Source: WHSW01 sp963740055 (GTDB lineage Bacteria; Actinomycetota; Thermoleophilia; Solirubrobacterales; 70-9). Taken from it: a stretch of 64,000 nucleotides of DNA. A program made the position numbers and the translations under genes. The notes below the pieces were generated by a model that was not told the DNA's origin, made no database searches, and saw only the letters and a list, made by a program, of their open reading frames with translations. Location of the stretch: NCBI GenBank assembly GCA_963740055.1, contig CAVUCL010000005.1, positions 558,001 through 622,000 of the forward strand, written 5' to 3'. Below, piece by piece: positions 26,650 to 35,567 of the stretch. How positions within the stretch are numbered: the first letter of the stretch is position 1; each line of letters opens with the position of its first letter.

Positions 26650-27114
26650 GTGCGCGGGCGCGGCCCGGAGGCGATCGCCTACCTCGACCTCGCCTGCCCG
26701 CAGTGCGCCGCCGCCTGGCCGGCGATCCGCGCGCTCGAGCTGCGCCTCGCGGTGCGCCACTTCCCGATCGCCGCCAAGCGTCCGCGGGCGCTGGCGCTGC
26801 ATGCCGCCGCCGAGGCCGCCGGGCTCCAGCGACCGGACGCGTTCTGGGGCATGTGGGACTCGATCTACGCCGACCACGGCCACCTCGACGATCCCCACCT
26901 CTGGGAGCGCGCGCGGCTGCTCGACCTCGACGTCGGGCGCTTCGACGCCGACCGGCGCTCGGCCGCGGTCGGCGATCGCGTGCGAGCCGATTTCGAGGGC
27001 GGGATCAGGGCCGGGGTGGTCGCCACCCCGAGCGCGTTCGTCGGCGGCGAGCTGATCGCTGCCGACGTCGCCGTGCGGCTGGCCGCGGTCGCCGCCGACG
27101 TCGGCGGCCGCTAG
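26650..27114 (+). CDS. DsbA/thioredoxin-fold protein with C-P-Q-C
   Basis: Thioredoxin-fold protein of the DsbA group, 154 residues from GTG 26650. Y-L-D-L-A-C-P-Q-C-A-A-A-W holds the redox pair; A-T-P-S-A-F-V-G-G is the cis-proline loop; a helical insertion lies between. No signal peptide, so cytoplasmic. Sensible in-frame codons continue upstream to about 26572 (L-T-D-L-S-S-A-A-V-P-P-L-D-P-G-E-H) without ATG, GTG or TTG, so translation may begin at CTG 26599 and add 17 residues. Confidence 0.8.
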   Translation: MRGRGPEAIAYLDLACPQCAAAWPAIRALELRLAVRHFPIAAKRPRALALHAAAEAAGLQRPDAFWGMWDSIYADHGHLDDPHLWERARLLDLDVGRFDADRRSAAVGDRVRADFEGGIRAGVVATPSAFVGGELIAADVAVRLAAVAADVGGR

Positions 27115-27123
27115 CGGCATCTG

Positions 27124-27129
27124 TAACAT
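27124..27129 (+). promoter_or_regulatory. pnp -10 element
   Basis: TAACAT; predicted start near 27136 gives a leader of about 68 bases. No clear -35. Confidence 0.45.
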
Positions 27130-27141
27130 CGCCCGGGTTAG

Positions 27142-27191
27142 AGAACGAGAAGTTCTGAGCAAGGGGCAGCCATCCGGGCTGTCTGAAAGGA
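27142..27191 (+). promoter_or_regulatory. pnp leader hairpins and ribosome site
   Basis: Two small stems lie in the leader: AGAAC with GTTCT (loop GAGAA), then GGCAGCC pairing with GGCTGTC through one G-U. A GAAAGGA ribosome site follows, about 12 bases before ATG 27204. Leader hairpins upstream of pnp are processed in autoregulation in E. coli; a similar role here is inference. Confidence 0.45.
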
Positions 27192-27203
27192 AAAAGCGAA
27201 TAC

Positions 27204-29504
27204 ATGAGTATGTTTGACGTGACCCGTGTCACGGGCGAGATCGGTGGCAAGGAGATCTCGTTCGAGACCGGAAAGCTCGCTCGCCAGGCGGGCGGAGCCG
27301 TCGTCGTGCGCTCCGGCGACACGATGGTCCTCTGCACCGCGACGATGGGCAACCTGCGCGATGTCGACTTCCTCCCGCTGACCGTCGACGTCGAGGAGAA
27401 GCATTACGCGGCCGGCAAGGTCCCCGGTTCGTTCTTCCGCCGCGAGGCGAGGGCGGGCGAGAAGGCGACCCTGACCGCACGGATGATCGACCGCCCGATC
27501 CGTCCCCTGTTCCCGAAGGGCTGGCACTTCGAGACCCAGCTCGTCGCCCAGCCGATGTCGGTGGACCACGTCCACCCCTACGACATCCTGGCGATGAACG
27601 GCGCCTCCGCCGCGCTCGCGATCTCACCGGTCCCGGTGGCCAAGTACGTCGGTGCGGTGCGGATCGGCAAGCTCGAGGGCGACTTCGTCGTCAACCCGGA
27701 GGAGGAGACCCTCCCCGAGCTCGAGATGGACCTGATCGTCTCCGGCACCGACGAGGCGATCCTGATGGTCGAGTGCGGCGCCAGCGGCGTCACCGAGGCG
27801 GAGGTCCTCGACGCGCTCGACATCGCCCACGGCGAGATCAAGAAGCTGGTCGGGATGATGGAGGACCTGGCGGCTAAGGCCGGCAAGGAGAAGGTCGAGG
27901 TCGACGCTCCCGAGATCGACGAGGGCCTGCTCGAGCAGATCCGCTCGAGCTTCGGCGCCAAGCTCAACGAGGCGACCCAGGTCGCCGAGAAGCTCGCGCG
28001 CCAGGACGCGATCGCCGCGGTCGAAGCCGAGGCGCTCGCCGAGCTCGCCGCCGGCAGCGGCGACGAGGAGGTCGACCCGGAGAAGGCACCCGACGTCACC
28101 CGCGCCTTCGCGAAGCTCGAGAAGGACGTGATCCGGAAGCGGATCGCGGTCGACAAGAAGCGGCCCGACGGGCGCGCCCAGGACGAGATCCGGCCGATCG
28201 AGACCGAGGTCGACGTCGCTCCCCGCGTGCACGGCTCGGCGCTGTTCACGCGCGGCGAGACGCAGATCCTCTCCAGCGTCGCGCTCGGCACGACGCGGAT
28301 GGACATGAAGGTCGACAACCTCGGGCTCCAGGAGACGAAGCGCTTCTGGCACCACTACAACTTCCCGCCGTTCTCGGTCGGGGAGGCCGGCTTCATGCGC
28401 GGCCCGAAGCGCCGCGACATCGGCCACGGCGCGCTCGCGGAGCGGGCGCTCGAGCCGACGATCCCGGGCGAGGAGGAGTTCCCGTACGTCGTCCGCGTCG
28501 TCTCCGACACGCTCGAGTCGAACGGCTCCTCGTCGATGGGCTCGGTCTGCGCCTCGTCGATGGCGCTGCAGGCGGCCGGCGTCCCCGTCTCCTCGCCGGT
28601 GGCCGGCGTGGCGATGGGGCTGATCAAGGAGGGCGACGACTACATCGTGCTCACCGACATCGCCGGCGTCGAGGACCACCTCGGAGACATGGACTTCAAG
28701 GTGGCCGGTTCCGCTGACGGGATCACCGCGCTGCAGATGGACATCAAGATCACCGGGGTCACGTTCGAGATCCTCACCGACGCCCTCGAGCAGGCGCGCA
28801 AGGGCCGCCTGTTCATCCTCGACAAGATGGCCGAGGCGATCGACGCGCCGCGGGAGAAGCTCTCCGTGTACGCGCCCGCGATCGAGACGATCAAGATCGA
28901 CCCCGAGAAGATCGGGGCCGTGATCGGCAAGGGCGGCGAGACGATCCGCGGCATGCAGGAGGAGTTCGAGGCCGAGATCGACATCGACGACGACGGCACC
29001 GTGCGCGTCTACGCGCCGAGTGGCGCCCTGGTGGACGCCTGCATCGCGCGGATCGAGTCGATGACCCGCGAGGCCGAGGTCGGCGATCACTTCCCGACCG
29101 CGAAGGTGGTCAAGACGACCACCTTCGGCGCCTTCGTCGAGCTGGTCAAGGGCACCGACGGTCTCCTGCACATCTCGAACGTGAAGCCCGGCGAGCGGGT
29201 CGACACGGTCGAGAGCGTGCTCTCGCAGGGCGACGAGATCGACGTCACCGTCGCCGAGGTCGACAAGGAGCGCGGCCGGATCGGCCTCCGCCTCTCCGAC
29301 GATCCCGCGATCGCCGGCAAGAGCCCCGAGGAGCTGCAGAAGCTCGGCACGGGCGACCCGACGATGGGCGGCGGACGCGGTGGACGCGGCGGGCGCGACG
29401 GGCGCGCAGGTCGTGACGGACGCGATGGCCGCAGTGGCCGCGATCGCGAGCGCCTCGACGGCGGTCGCGACCGTGAGCGTCGCGGCGGCCGCGACCGCAG
29501 GTGA
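27204..29504 (+). CDS. pnp: Polynucleotide phosphorylase
   Basis: 3'-5' phosphorolytic exoribonuclease, 766 residues. Two RNase PH-like domains are separated by a helical domain; the second has G-S-S-S-M-G-S-V-C-A-S-S and D-M-D-F-K-V-A-G-S. Then KH (V-I-G-K-G-G-E-T-I-R) and S1 (G-A-F-V-E-L-V-K-G-T-D-G-L-L-H-I-S). The last ~45 residues are an Arg/Gly/Asp-rich tail with RGG and RDG repeats, expected to be disordered and RNA-binding. The stop overlaps the GTG of the M16 gene. Confidence 0.97.
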   Translation: MSMFDVTRVTGEIGGKEISFETGKLARQAGGAVVVRSGDTMVLCTATMGNLRDVDFLPLTVDVEEKHYAAGKVPGSFFRREARAGEKATLTARMIDRPIRPLFPKGWHFETQLVAQPMSVDHVHPYDILAMNGASAALAISPVPVAKYVGAVRIGKLEGDFVVNPEEETLPELEMDLIVSGTDEAILMVECGASGVTEAEVLDALDIAHGEIKKLVGMMEDLAAKAGKEKVEVDAPEIDEGLLEQIRSSFGAKLNEATQVAEKLARQDAIAAVEAEALAELAAGSGDEEVDPEKAPDVTRAFAKLEKDVIRKRIAVDKKRPDGRAQDEIRPIETEVDVAPRVHGSALFTRGETQILSSVALGTTRMDMKVDNLGLQETKRFWHHYNFPPFSVGEAGFMRGPKRRDIGHGALAERALEPTIPGEEEFPYVVRVVSDTLESNGSSSMGSVCASSMALQAAGVPVSSPVAGVAMGLIKEGDDYIVLTDIAGVEDHLGDMDFKVAGSADGITALQMDIKITGVTFEILTDALEQARKGRLFILDKMAEAIDAPREKLSVYAPAIETIKIDPEKIGAVIGKGGETIRGMQEEFEAEIDIDDDGTVRVYAPSGALVDACIARIESMTREAEVGDHFPTAKVVKTTTFGAFVELVKGTDGLLHISNVKPGERVDTVESVLSQGDEIDVTVAEVDKERGRIGLRLSDDPAIAGKSPEELQKLGTGDPTMGGGRGGRGGRDGRAGRDGRDGRSGRDRERLDGGRDRERRGGRDRR

Positions 29505-30790
29505 GCCAACTGCCCGCCGGAGTCGAGCTCTCAGAGCTCGACTCCGGTCTTCGCGTCGTCACCGAGGCCGTTCCCTCGGTGCGCTCGGTCGCGCTCGGAA
29601 TGTTCGTGCGGACCGGCTCGCGCGACGAGACGCCGGCCCAGGCCGGGGTCTCGCATTTCCTCGAGCACCTGCTGTTCAAGGGCACCGAACGGCACTCGGC
29701 GATCGAGATCTCGGAGCTGTTCGACGGCATGGGGGCGGCCGCGAACGCGGCGACGAGCAAGGAGACCACCCATCTGCACGCGCGCCTGCTCGACGAGCAC
29801 ACCGAGGACGCCTTCGAGCTGATGGCGGAGATGCTGCTGGCGCCCTCCCTGCCGCCGGACGAGATCGACTCCGAGCGCGAGGTCGTGCTCGAGGAGATCG
29901 CGATGTACGAGGACGAGCCCCAGGACCGGGTCCACGACGTGCTCGCAGAGGCGATCTACGGCGATCATCCGCTCGGGCGCCGGGTGCTCGGACGGGCGGA
30001 GGTGATCGCCGGGATCCCGGTGCCGGAGATCGCCGACTACCACCGGCGACACTACGCCGCCGAGAAGCTGGTCGTCGCCGCCGCGGGCCACGTCGAGCAC
30101 GCGCCGATCGTCGAGCTCGCCGAGCGGCTGCTCTCACCGGCCGCGGTCGCGGCCGAGGCGCAAGGATCCGCGAACGGCTCCGAGGCGCAGCGGTTTCGCT
30201 TCCACGAGAAGGACACCGAGCAGTACCACATCTGCTTCGGCGGCTCCGGGATCTCGCGCGGCGACGAGCGCCGGTTCGCGCTCGGCGTCCTCGATGCGAT
30301 CTTCGGCGGCTCGGTCTCCTCGCGCCTGTTTCGCGAGGTGCGCGAGAAGCGCGGCCTCGCCTACTCGGTCGGCTCCTACACCGAGCAGTTCGTCGATCGC
30401 GGCACGGTCGCGATGTACGTCGGCACCCGGGCCGACAACGTCGCCGAGGCCTGCGAGATCATCGGCCGGGAGCTCGTCCGCCTGCGCGACGAGGGGGTCA
30501 CCGAGGAGGAGATCGCCCGAGCGAAGGAGCACGTCAAGGGGCGGATGGTGCTCGGGCTCGAGGCAACCGGCGCCCGGATGGGCCGGATCGCGCGCGCGAT
30601 CCTCTTCGACACGCCGCTCTACTCGCTCGACGAGCTGCTCGAGCGGGTCGACGCGGTCGAGGTCGCCGAGCTCGCCGAGCTCGCGAGCGATCTCTACGAC
30701 CCGTCCGGCCTCGCGGCGGCCTGCGTCGGTCCCGACGAGGCGCGATTTCGCGATGCGGCCGGGCACGTGAGCGAGGCGCTCGCGGGCTGA
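29501..30790 (+). CDS. M16 family zinc metallopeptidase (processing peptidase-like)
   Basis: 429-residue single-chain M16B-type peptidase with the inverted zinc motif H52-F-L-E55-H56 and a downstream E-x-x-x-V-x-x-E-I helix for the third ligand. The C-terminal half has the R-E-K-R-G-L-A-Y-S-V glycine/arginine motif. No signal peptide. It follows pnp by GTGA overlap and is a usual neighbour of pnp and dapB in Actinobacteria and Firmicutes; substrate unknown. Confidence 0.9.
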   Translation: MSQLPAGVELSELDSGLRVVTEAVPSVRSVALGMFVRTGSRDETPAQAGVSHFLEHLLFKGTERHSAIEISELFDGMGAAANAATSKETTHLHARLLDEHTEDAFELMAEMLLAPSLPPDEIDSEREVVLEEIAMYEDEPQDRVHDVLAEAIYGDHPLGRRVLGRAEVIAGIPVPEIADYHRRHYAAEKLVVAAAGHVEHAPIVELAERLLSPAAVAAEAQGSANGSEAQRFRFHEKDTEQYHICFGGSGISRGDERRFALGVLDAIFGGSVSSRLFREVREKRGLAYSVGSYTEQFVDRGTVAMYVGTRADNVAEACEIIGRELVRLRDEGVTEEEIARAKEHVKGRMVLGLEATGARMGRIARAILFDTPLYSLDELLERVDAVEVAELAELASDLYDPSGLAAACVGPDEARFRDAAGHVSEALAG

Positions 30791-31470
30791 TGGTCCGCGT
30801 CGTCGCATCGGGCGCCGCCGGGCGGATGGGCGCCGCCGTCTGCGAGGCGGTCGAAGGCGCGGACGACCTCGAGCTCGTCGCCCGAGCCGATCCCGCGCTC
30901 GGGGTCGAGCTCCCCGCCGCGCTCGACGGCGCCGACGTCGTCGTCGACTTCAGCACCCCGGAGGCGGCGCCCGGCAACGTGCGCGCGTGCATCGAGGCGG
31001 GCGTCCACGCGGTCGTCGGCACGACCGGCTTCGACCACGCGGAGCTGCGCGCGGCCGCCGAGCGGGCGCGGGAGGGGGGAGGGGCGGCGAACGTCCTCGT
31101 CGCTCCCAACTTCGCGATCGGAGCGGTGCTGATGATGCGCTTCGCGGCCGAGGCCGCGCGCCAGATGCCCGAGTGCGAGATCGTCGAGCTGCATCACGAC
31201 CGCAAGCTCGACGCGCCCTCGGGGACCGCGAAGCGGACCGCGGAGCTGATCGCCGCCGCGGGCGGCAACGTCCACGAGCCGATCCACTCGATCCGGCTGC
31301 CGGGACTCGTCGCTCACCAGGAGGTGGTGCTCGGCGCCGAGGGCCAGACGCTGACGATCCGCCACGACTCGATCGACCGGCGCTCGTTCATGCCCGGCGT
31401 GCTGCTCGCCGTCCGCCGGGTCGCCGAGCTGCGCGAGCCGTTCACGGTCGGCCTCGAAGCGCTGCTTTGA
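30790..31470 (+). CDS. dapB: 4-hydroxy-tetrahydrodipicolinate reductase
   Basis: NAD(P)H-dependent step of the diaminopimelate/lysine pathway, 226 residues, a little short for the family (about 245-270). It has V-A-S-G-A-A-G-R-M-G for the nucleotide, D-F-S-T-P-E-A, G-T-T-G-F and the catalytic E-L-H-H-D-R-K-L-D-A-P-S-G-T-A. ATG shares one base with the previous stop. dapA follows from its own promoter. Confidence 0.95.
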   Translation: MVRVVASGAAGRMGAAVCEAVEGADDLELVARADPALGVELPAALDGADVVVDFSTPEAAPGNVRACIEAGVHAVVGTTGFDHAELRAAAERAREGGGAANVLVAPNFAIGAVLMMRFAAEAARQMPECEIVELHHDRKLDAPSGTAKRTAELIAAAGGNVHEPIHSIRLPGLVAHQEVVLGAEGQTLTIRHDSIDRRSFMPGVLLAVRRVAELREPFTVGLEALL

Positions 31471-31503
31471 GGGCGCCGGCCCCGCGCCGCCGCCCGGTGG
31501 CGC

Positions 31504-31509
31504 GATAAT
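31504..31509 (+). promoter_or_regulatory. dapA -10 element
   Basis: GATAAT ends 7 bases before ATG 31517; near-consensus and leaderless. Confidence 0.55.
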
Positions 31510-31516
31510 CACCCAG

Positions 31517-32401
31517 ATGGCACAGATCCGTGGAGTGATCACCGCGATGGTGACCCCGTTCACCGACGCCGGCGAGCTCGACCTCGAGGCCGCGCGGCGG
31601 GTGGCCCGCCATCTCGTCGACAACGGCTCGCACGGGCTCGTCGTCGCCGGGACGACCGGCGAGGCGCCGACGCTGTCGGACGACGAGAAGCTGCGCCTGC
31701 TCGACCTCGTGCTCGACGAGGTCGGCGACCGCGCGACCGTGATCGCCGGCACCGGCTCCAACGACACCCGCCACACCGCGGGGTTGACGCGCAAGGCCGC
31801 CGATGTCGGCGCCCACGCGGTGCTCGTCGTCACGCCCTATTACAACAAGCCGAACCGAGCCGGCCTGCACGCCCACTTCGCCGCCGCCTCGGAGGCGGCC
31901 GGCGAGGTCCCGGTGGTGCTCTACAACATCCCCTCGCGCACGGTGATCAACCTCGGCCCCGACCTGCTCGCCGAGCTCGCGGCCGCGAACCGCAACGTGG
32001 TCGCGGTCAAGCAGGCCAACAACGACGAGCTCGGCCCGATCGAGGGGCTCGAGATCCTCGCCGGCAACGACGAGATCTTCCTGCGGACGCTGGAGATCGG
32101 CGGCGCCGGCGGGATCCTGGTCGCCTCGCACGTGGTCGGGCCGCAGATGCGCGCCGTCTACGAGGCGTTCGCCGGGGGCGACGGCGAGCGCGCGGCGGAG
32201 CTCGACGCGGGCCTGCGCGACGTCTACGCGGCGATGGCGGTGACCGCGAACCCGATCCCGGTGAAGACCGCGCTCGAGCAGCTCGGCGTCGCCGGGGCGA
32301 CGATGCGCCTGCCGCTGGTGCCGGCGTCGGACTCCGAGCGCGAGACCGTGAGAGCGGCGCTGGCGAGCGCCGGCGGAGTGCCGGCCGGCGAGACGAGATA
32401 G
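31517..32401 (+). CDS. dapA: 4-hydroxy-tetrahydrodipicolinate synthase
   Basis: Condenses pyruvate with aspartate semialdehyde; 294-residue TIM barrel. Visible are G-T-T-G-E-A-P-T-L for substrate binding, T-P-Y-Y-N-K-P with the active tyrosine, L-Y-N-I-P-S-R-T and the Schiff-base lysine in V-V-A-V-K-Q-A. rnj follows eight bases after the stop, the usual actinobacterial pair. Confidence 0.96.
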   Translation: MAQIRGVITAMVTPFTDAGELDLEAARRVARHLVDNGSHGLVVAGTTGEAPTLSDDEKLRLLDLVLDEVGDRATVIAGTGSNDTRHTAGLTRKAADVGAHAVLVVTPYYNKPNRAGLHAHFAAASEAAGEVPVVLYNIPSRTVINLGPDLLAELAAANRNVVAVKQANNDELGPIEGLEILAGNDEIFLRTLEIGGAGGILVASHVVGPQMRAVYEAFAGGDGERAAELDAGLRDVYAAMAVTANPIPVKTALEQLGVAGATMRLPLVPASDSERETVRAALASAGGVPAGETR

Positions 32402-32409
32402 GGACTTAG

Positions 32410-34074
32410 ATGAGCGACTCAGTGCGGATCCTCCCGCTCGGCGGGCTGGGAGAGATCGGCAAGAACATGACCGTGATCGAGCGTGACGGACGGATCGTCG
32501 TCGTCGATGCCGGGCTCATGTTCCCGACCGCGGAGATGCTCGGCATCGACCTCGTGCTCCCCGACTTCGACTACCTGCGCGACCGCGCCGACGAGATCGA
32601 GGCGATCGTGCTCACCCACGCACACGAGGACCACGTCGGGGCGCTGCCCTACGTGCTGCGCGAGATCGGGATGCCGCCGGCGATCTACAGCGGTCCGCTC
32701 ACGGTCGGGCTCGTGCGCTCGAAGCTCGAGGAGCACAAGCTCCGGGAGGCGCCGCTCGAGGTGCTCGAGGTCGGCGAGCGCCGCCGGGCCGGCCCGTTCG
32801 AGATCGAGATGATCCACATGTCGCACTCGATCCCCGACGCGCGCGCGGTCGCCCTGCACACGGACCTGGGCGCGATCCTGGTCACCGGCGACTACCGCTT
32901 CGACCAGACGCCGATCGACGGGCGGCCTGCGGACATCGCCCGGCTCGCGGAGCTCGGCTCCGAGGGCGTGCTCTGCCTCTGCGGCGACTCGACCAACGCC
33001 GACCGGCCCGGGGTGGTGCCGTCGGAGGCGACGGTCGGCCCGGCGCTGACCGAGGTCTTCTCGCGCTGCGAGGGCCGGATCATCGTCACCTGCTTCGCCT
33101 CCAACGTGCACCGGGTGCAGCAGGTGCTCGACGCCGCCGCGGAGCTCGATCGCCGGGTCGCGCTCGTCGGCCGGTCGATGCGCAAGAACTTCAACATCGC
33201 CTCCAACCTCGGGATCGCCTCGGCCTCGAGCGGGCTGCTGATCCAGCCGAAGGAGATCGAGGACTTCCCGGACGAGAAGGTGATCGCCGTCTCCACCGGG
33301 AGCCAGGGCGAGCCGCTCTCGGCGCTGCGGCGGATGGCGTTCAACGACCATCGCGACGTCGAGCTGCACTCGGGCGACACGGTGATCTTCTCGGCGACGC
33401 CGATCCCGGGCAACGAGCGCTCGGTGAACGAGACGATCGACCGCATCTACGAGATCGGGGCCCGCGTCGTCACCGCCGCCGACGCCCCGATCCACGTCTC
33501 CGGCCACGGCTCGCGCGAGGAGCTGAAGCTGATGCTGAACCTGACTCGCCCGCGGCACGTGTTCCCGTTCCACGGCGACCACAAGCGGATCCAGCTGCAC
33601 GCCGAGCTCGCCGAGTCGGTCGGGATCGAACCCGAGCGCATCCACAAGGGACGCAACGGGCTGCCGCTCGAGATCGACGCCAAGGGGGCCCGGTTCGGGA
33701 AGCCGCTGCGCTCGGGGATGATCTTCGTCGACGGCGTCGACATCGGCGACCCCGACGACGTCGCCCTGCGCGACCGGCGCATGCTCTCCGCCGACGGCGT
33801 GTTCATCGTCGTCGCGACGGTCGACGGCGAGGACGGGAGCTCGGTCGCGCCGCCGGAGCTGATCTTCCGTGGCGTCCCGTTCATGGAGGACGCCGACGCG
33901 GAGCTGCTCGAGGAGCTGCGCGACGTGGTCGAGTCCTCGCTCGCGCAGCTCGCGGACGAGGGCGTCACCGAGCCGGTCCTGCTGCAGCAGGACCTCCACG
34001 ACGACATCGCCGCCTTCGTCTACGACCGGCTGCGGCGGCGGCCGATGATCCTCCCGGTGGTGGTCGAGGTATGA
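32410..34074 (+). CDS. rnj: Ribonuclease J
   Basis: Metallo-beta-lactamase/beta-CASP nuclease with endo- and 5'-3' exonuclease activity, 554 residues. The metal motif is H70-A-H72-E-D74-H75; further ligands are in H-S-I-P-D and T-G-D-Y-R-F-D; the beta-CASP part has S-G-H-G-S and F-P-F-H-G-D. With RNase Y and PNPase also encoded here, the window carries a Gram-positive style RNA decay set. The stop overlaps the next ATG. Confidence 0.96.
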   Translation: MSDSVRILPLGGLGEIGKNMTVIERDGRIVVVDAGLMFPTAEMLGIDLVLPDFDYLRDRADEIEAIVLTHAHEDHVGALPYVLREIGMPPAIYSGPLTVGLVRSKLEEHKLREAPLEVLEVGERRRAGPFEIEMIHMSHSIPDARAVALHTDLGAILVTGDYRFDQTPIDGRPADIARLAELGSEGVLCLCGDSTNADRPGVVPSEATVGPALTEVFSRCEGRIIVTCFASNVHRVQQVLDAAAELDRRVALVGRSMRKNFNIASNLGIASASSGLLIQPKEIEDFPDEKVIAVSTGSQGEPLSALRRMAFNDHRDVELHSGDTVIFSATPIPGNERSVNETIDRIYEIGARVVTAADAPIHVSGHGSREELKLMLNLTRPRHVFPFHGDHKRIQLHAELAESVGIEPERIHKGRNGLPLEIDAKGARFGKPLRSGMIFVDGVDIGDPDDVALRDRRMLSADGVFIVVATVDGEDGSSVAPPELIFRGVPFMEDADAELLEELRDVVESSLAQLADEGVTEPVLLQQDLHDDIAAFVYDRLRRRPMILPVVVEV

Positions 34075-35558
34075 GCCGCGCTGCGCGCCACGCCCTGGCG
34101 CTCGCCCTGCTCGGGCTCGCGACGATGCTCGGCGCCGCGCCCGCCTCGGCGTCGAGCGCCGCCTCGGCGCGGCTCGCCGCCGATGCCCCGGCGCCCGAGC
34201 TCGAGCTCGCTGCGCGGACCGCGGTCCCGGGCGGGGGCTCGATCCACCGCTACGTCCAGCGTGCGGGCGGGCTGCCGGTGTTCGGCGCCGCGGCCGTGGT
34301 CGCCGACCCGGCGGGCGCCCCGGCGGCCCTGGTGACGGATTCGACCGTGAACGCGATCGGCGCGGTCGACGCCGGCGACGCGATCTCGCGCGATCGCGCG
34401 CTCCGGGTCGCGCTCGCGGCGACCGGCGGCGAGCTCCGGGCGCGGGCGCGGGCGCGGCTCGGGATCGACCCGCGCACCCGCCGGCCCGCGTGGGAGGTCT
34501 CGCTGCCGGTCCGCCGGCCGCTCGCGGACCTGCTGGTCACGGTCGACGCCGCCGACGCCACGGTGGTTCGGACCCACGACCTGCTCTGGCGCGCGGAGGC
34601 CGCCGCCTACCTGTTCAACCCGACCCCGTCGACGACCCAGGGCTCCTATGAGGGCCTGAGCGACCGCAAGGACCGCGACTCCGACCTGCTCACCGCGCTG
34701 CGCCGGCCGCTGACGCTGCCGCGGATCACCAGCACCAGGGGCTGCCTGCGCGGCGTCTACGTCGACGCCCGGCTCGGCAAGAAGGCGAAGGCGGTCTGCC
34801 GTCCGAGCCTCGACTTCACCGGGGTCACCCGCTCGAACGACCGCTTCGAGGCGCTGATGGCCTACTTCCACGTCGACCGCACGCGCGCCTACGTCGACGG
34901 CCTCGGGCTCTCGCAGGGGCTGCGGGCGAAGCCGCAGAAGGTGCGCGCGAACGGGATCGGCGCCGACAACTCCTACTTCTCCTCGATGACCCGCTCGATG
35001 ACGCTCGGCACCGGCGGCGTCGACGACGGCGAGGACGCGGACGTGATCGTGCACGAGTACGGCCACTCGCTCCAGGACCAGGCCGTGCACCGCTTCGGCC
35101 AGTCGGTGGGCGCCGGCGCGCTCGGCGAGGGCTTCGGCGACTACCTGGCGGCGGCGATGTCGGCGCTGACCACCGGCGGCGACGAGCGCTTCGACCCCTG
35201 CATCTTCGACTGGGACGGCGTCTCCTACACGGCCGACGGCTGCGGGCGGCGCGCCGACAAGGACCTGAACCGAGAGCAGGCGGAGCGCCGTTGCCTGGGC
35301 GCGGTCCACTGCCTCGGCGAGCTCTGGTCGAGCTCGCTGTATGAGCTCCGCGGGGCGCTGGGCGAGGATCCGGACGGCCGCTCGGTCATGGACCGGGTCG
35401 TGCTCGAGTCCCACTTCCTGCTCAACCGGCGCTCGGGCTTTCGCGATGGCGCCCGGGCGCTGCTCGGCGCCGACGGACTGCTCTACGGCGGCGCCCACGC
35501 GGCGGCGATCGAGGCGCAGATGATCGCCCGCAAGATCTGCCCGGCGTCCGGCTGCTGA
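34071..35558 (+). CDS. Secreted gluzincin metalloprotease, fungalysin (M36)-like
   Basis: 495 residues with a Sec-type signal peptide (basic start, hydrophobic A-L-A-L-A-L-L-G-L-A-T-M-L-G core, A-S-A cleavage near 27). A propeptide-like region with FTP-type features follows. The catalytic domain carries H328-E-Y-G-H332 and downstream G-E353-G-F-G-D-Y, the H-E-x-x-H plus E-x-x-x-D arrangement of gluzincins. Several paired cysteines suit an extracytoplasmic enzyme. The ATGA overlap with rnj is surprising given the unrelated roles. Clear protease; exact family moderately sure. Confidence 0.82.
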   Translation: MSRAARHALALALLGLATMLGAAPASASSAASARLAADAPAPELELAARTAVPGGGSIHRYVQRAGGLPVFGAAAVVADPAGAPAALVTDSTVNAIGAVDAGDAISRDRALRVALAATGGELRARARARLGIDPRTRRPAWEVSLPVRRPLADLLVTVDAADATVVRTHDLLWRAEAAAYLFNPTPSTTQGSYEGLSDRKDRDSDLLTALRRPLTLPRITSTRGCLRGVYVDARLGKKAKAVCRPSLDFTGVTRSNDRFEALMAYFHVDRTRAYVDGLGLSQGLRAKPQKVRANGIGADNSYFSSMTRSMTLGTGGVDDGEDADVIVHEYGHSLQDQAVHRFGQSVGAGALGEGFGDYLAAAMSALTTGGDERFDPCIFDWDGVSYTADGCGRRADKDLNREQAERRCLGAVHCLGELWSSSLYELRGALGEDPDGRSVMDRVVLESHFLLNRRSGFRDGARALLGADGLLYGGAHAAAIEAQMIARKICPASGC

Positions 35559-35567
35559 GCGGGATGA

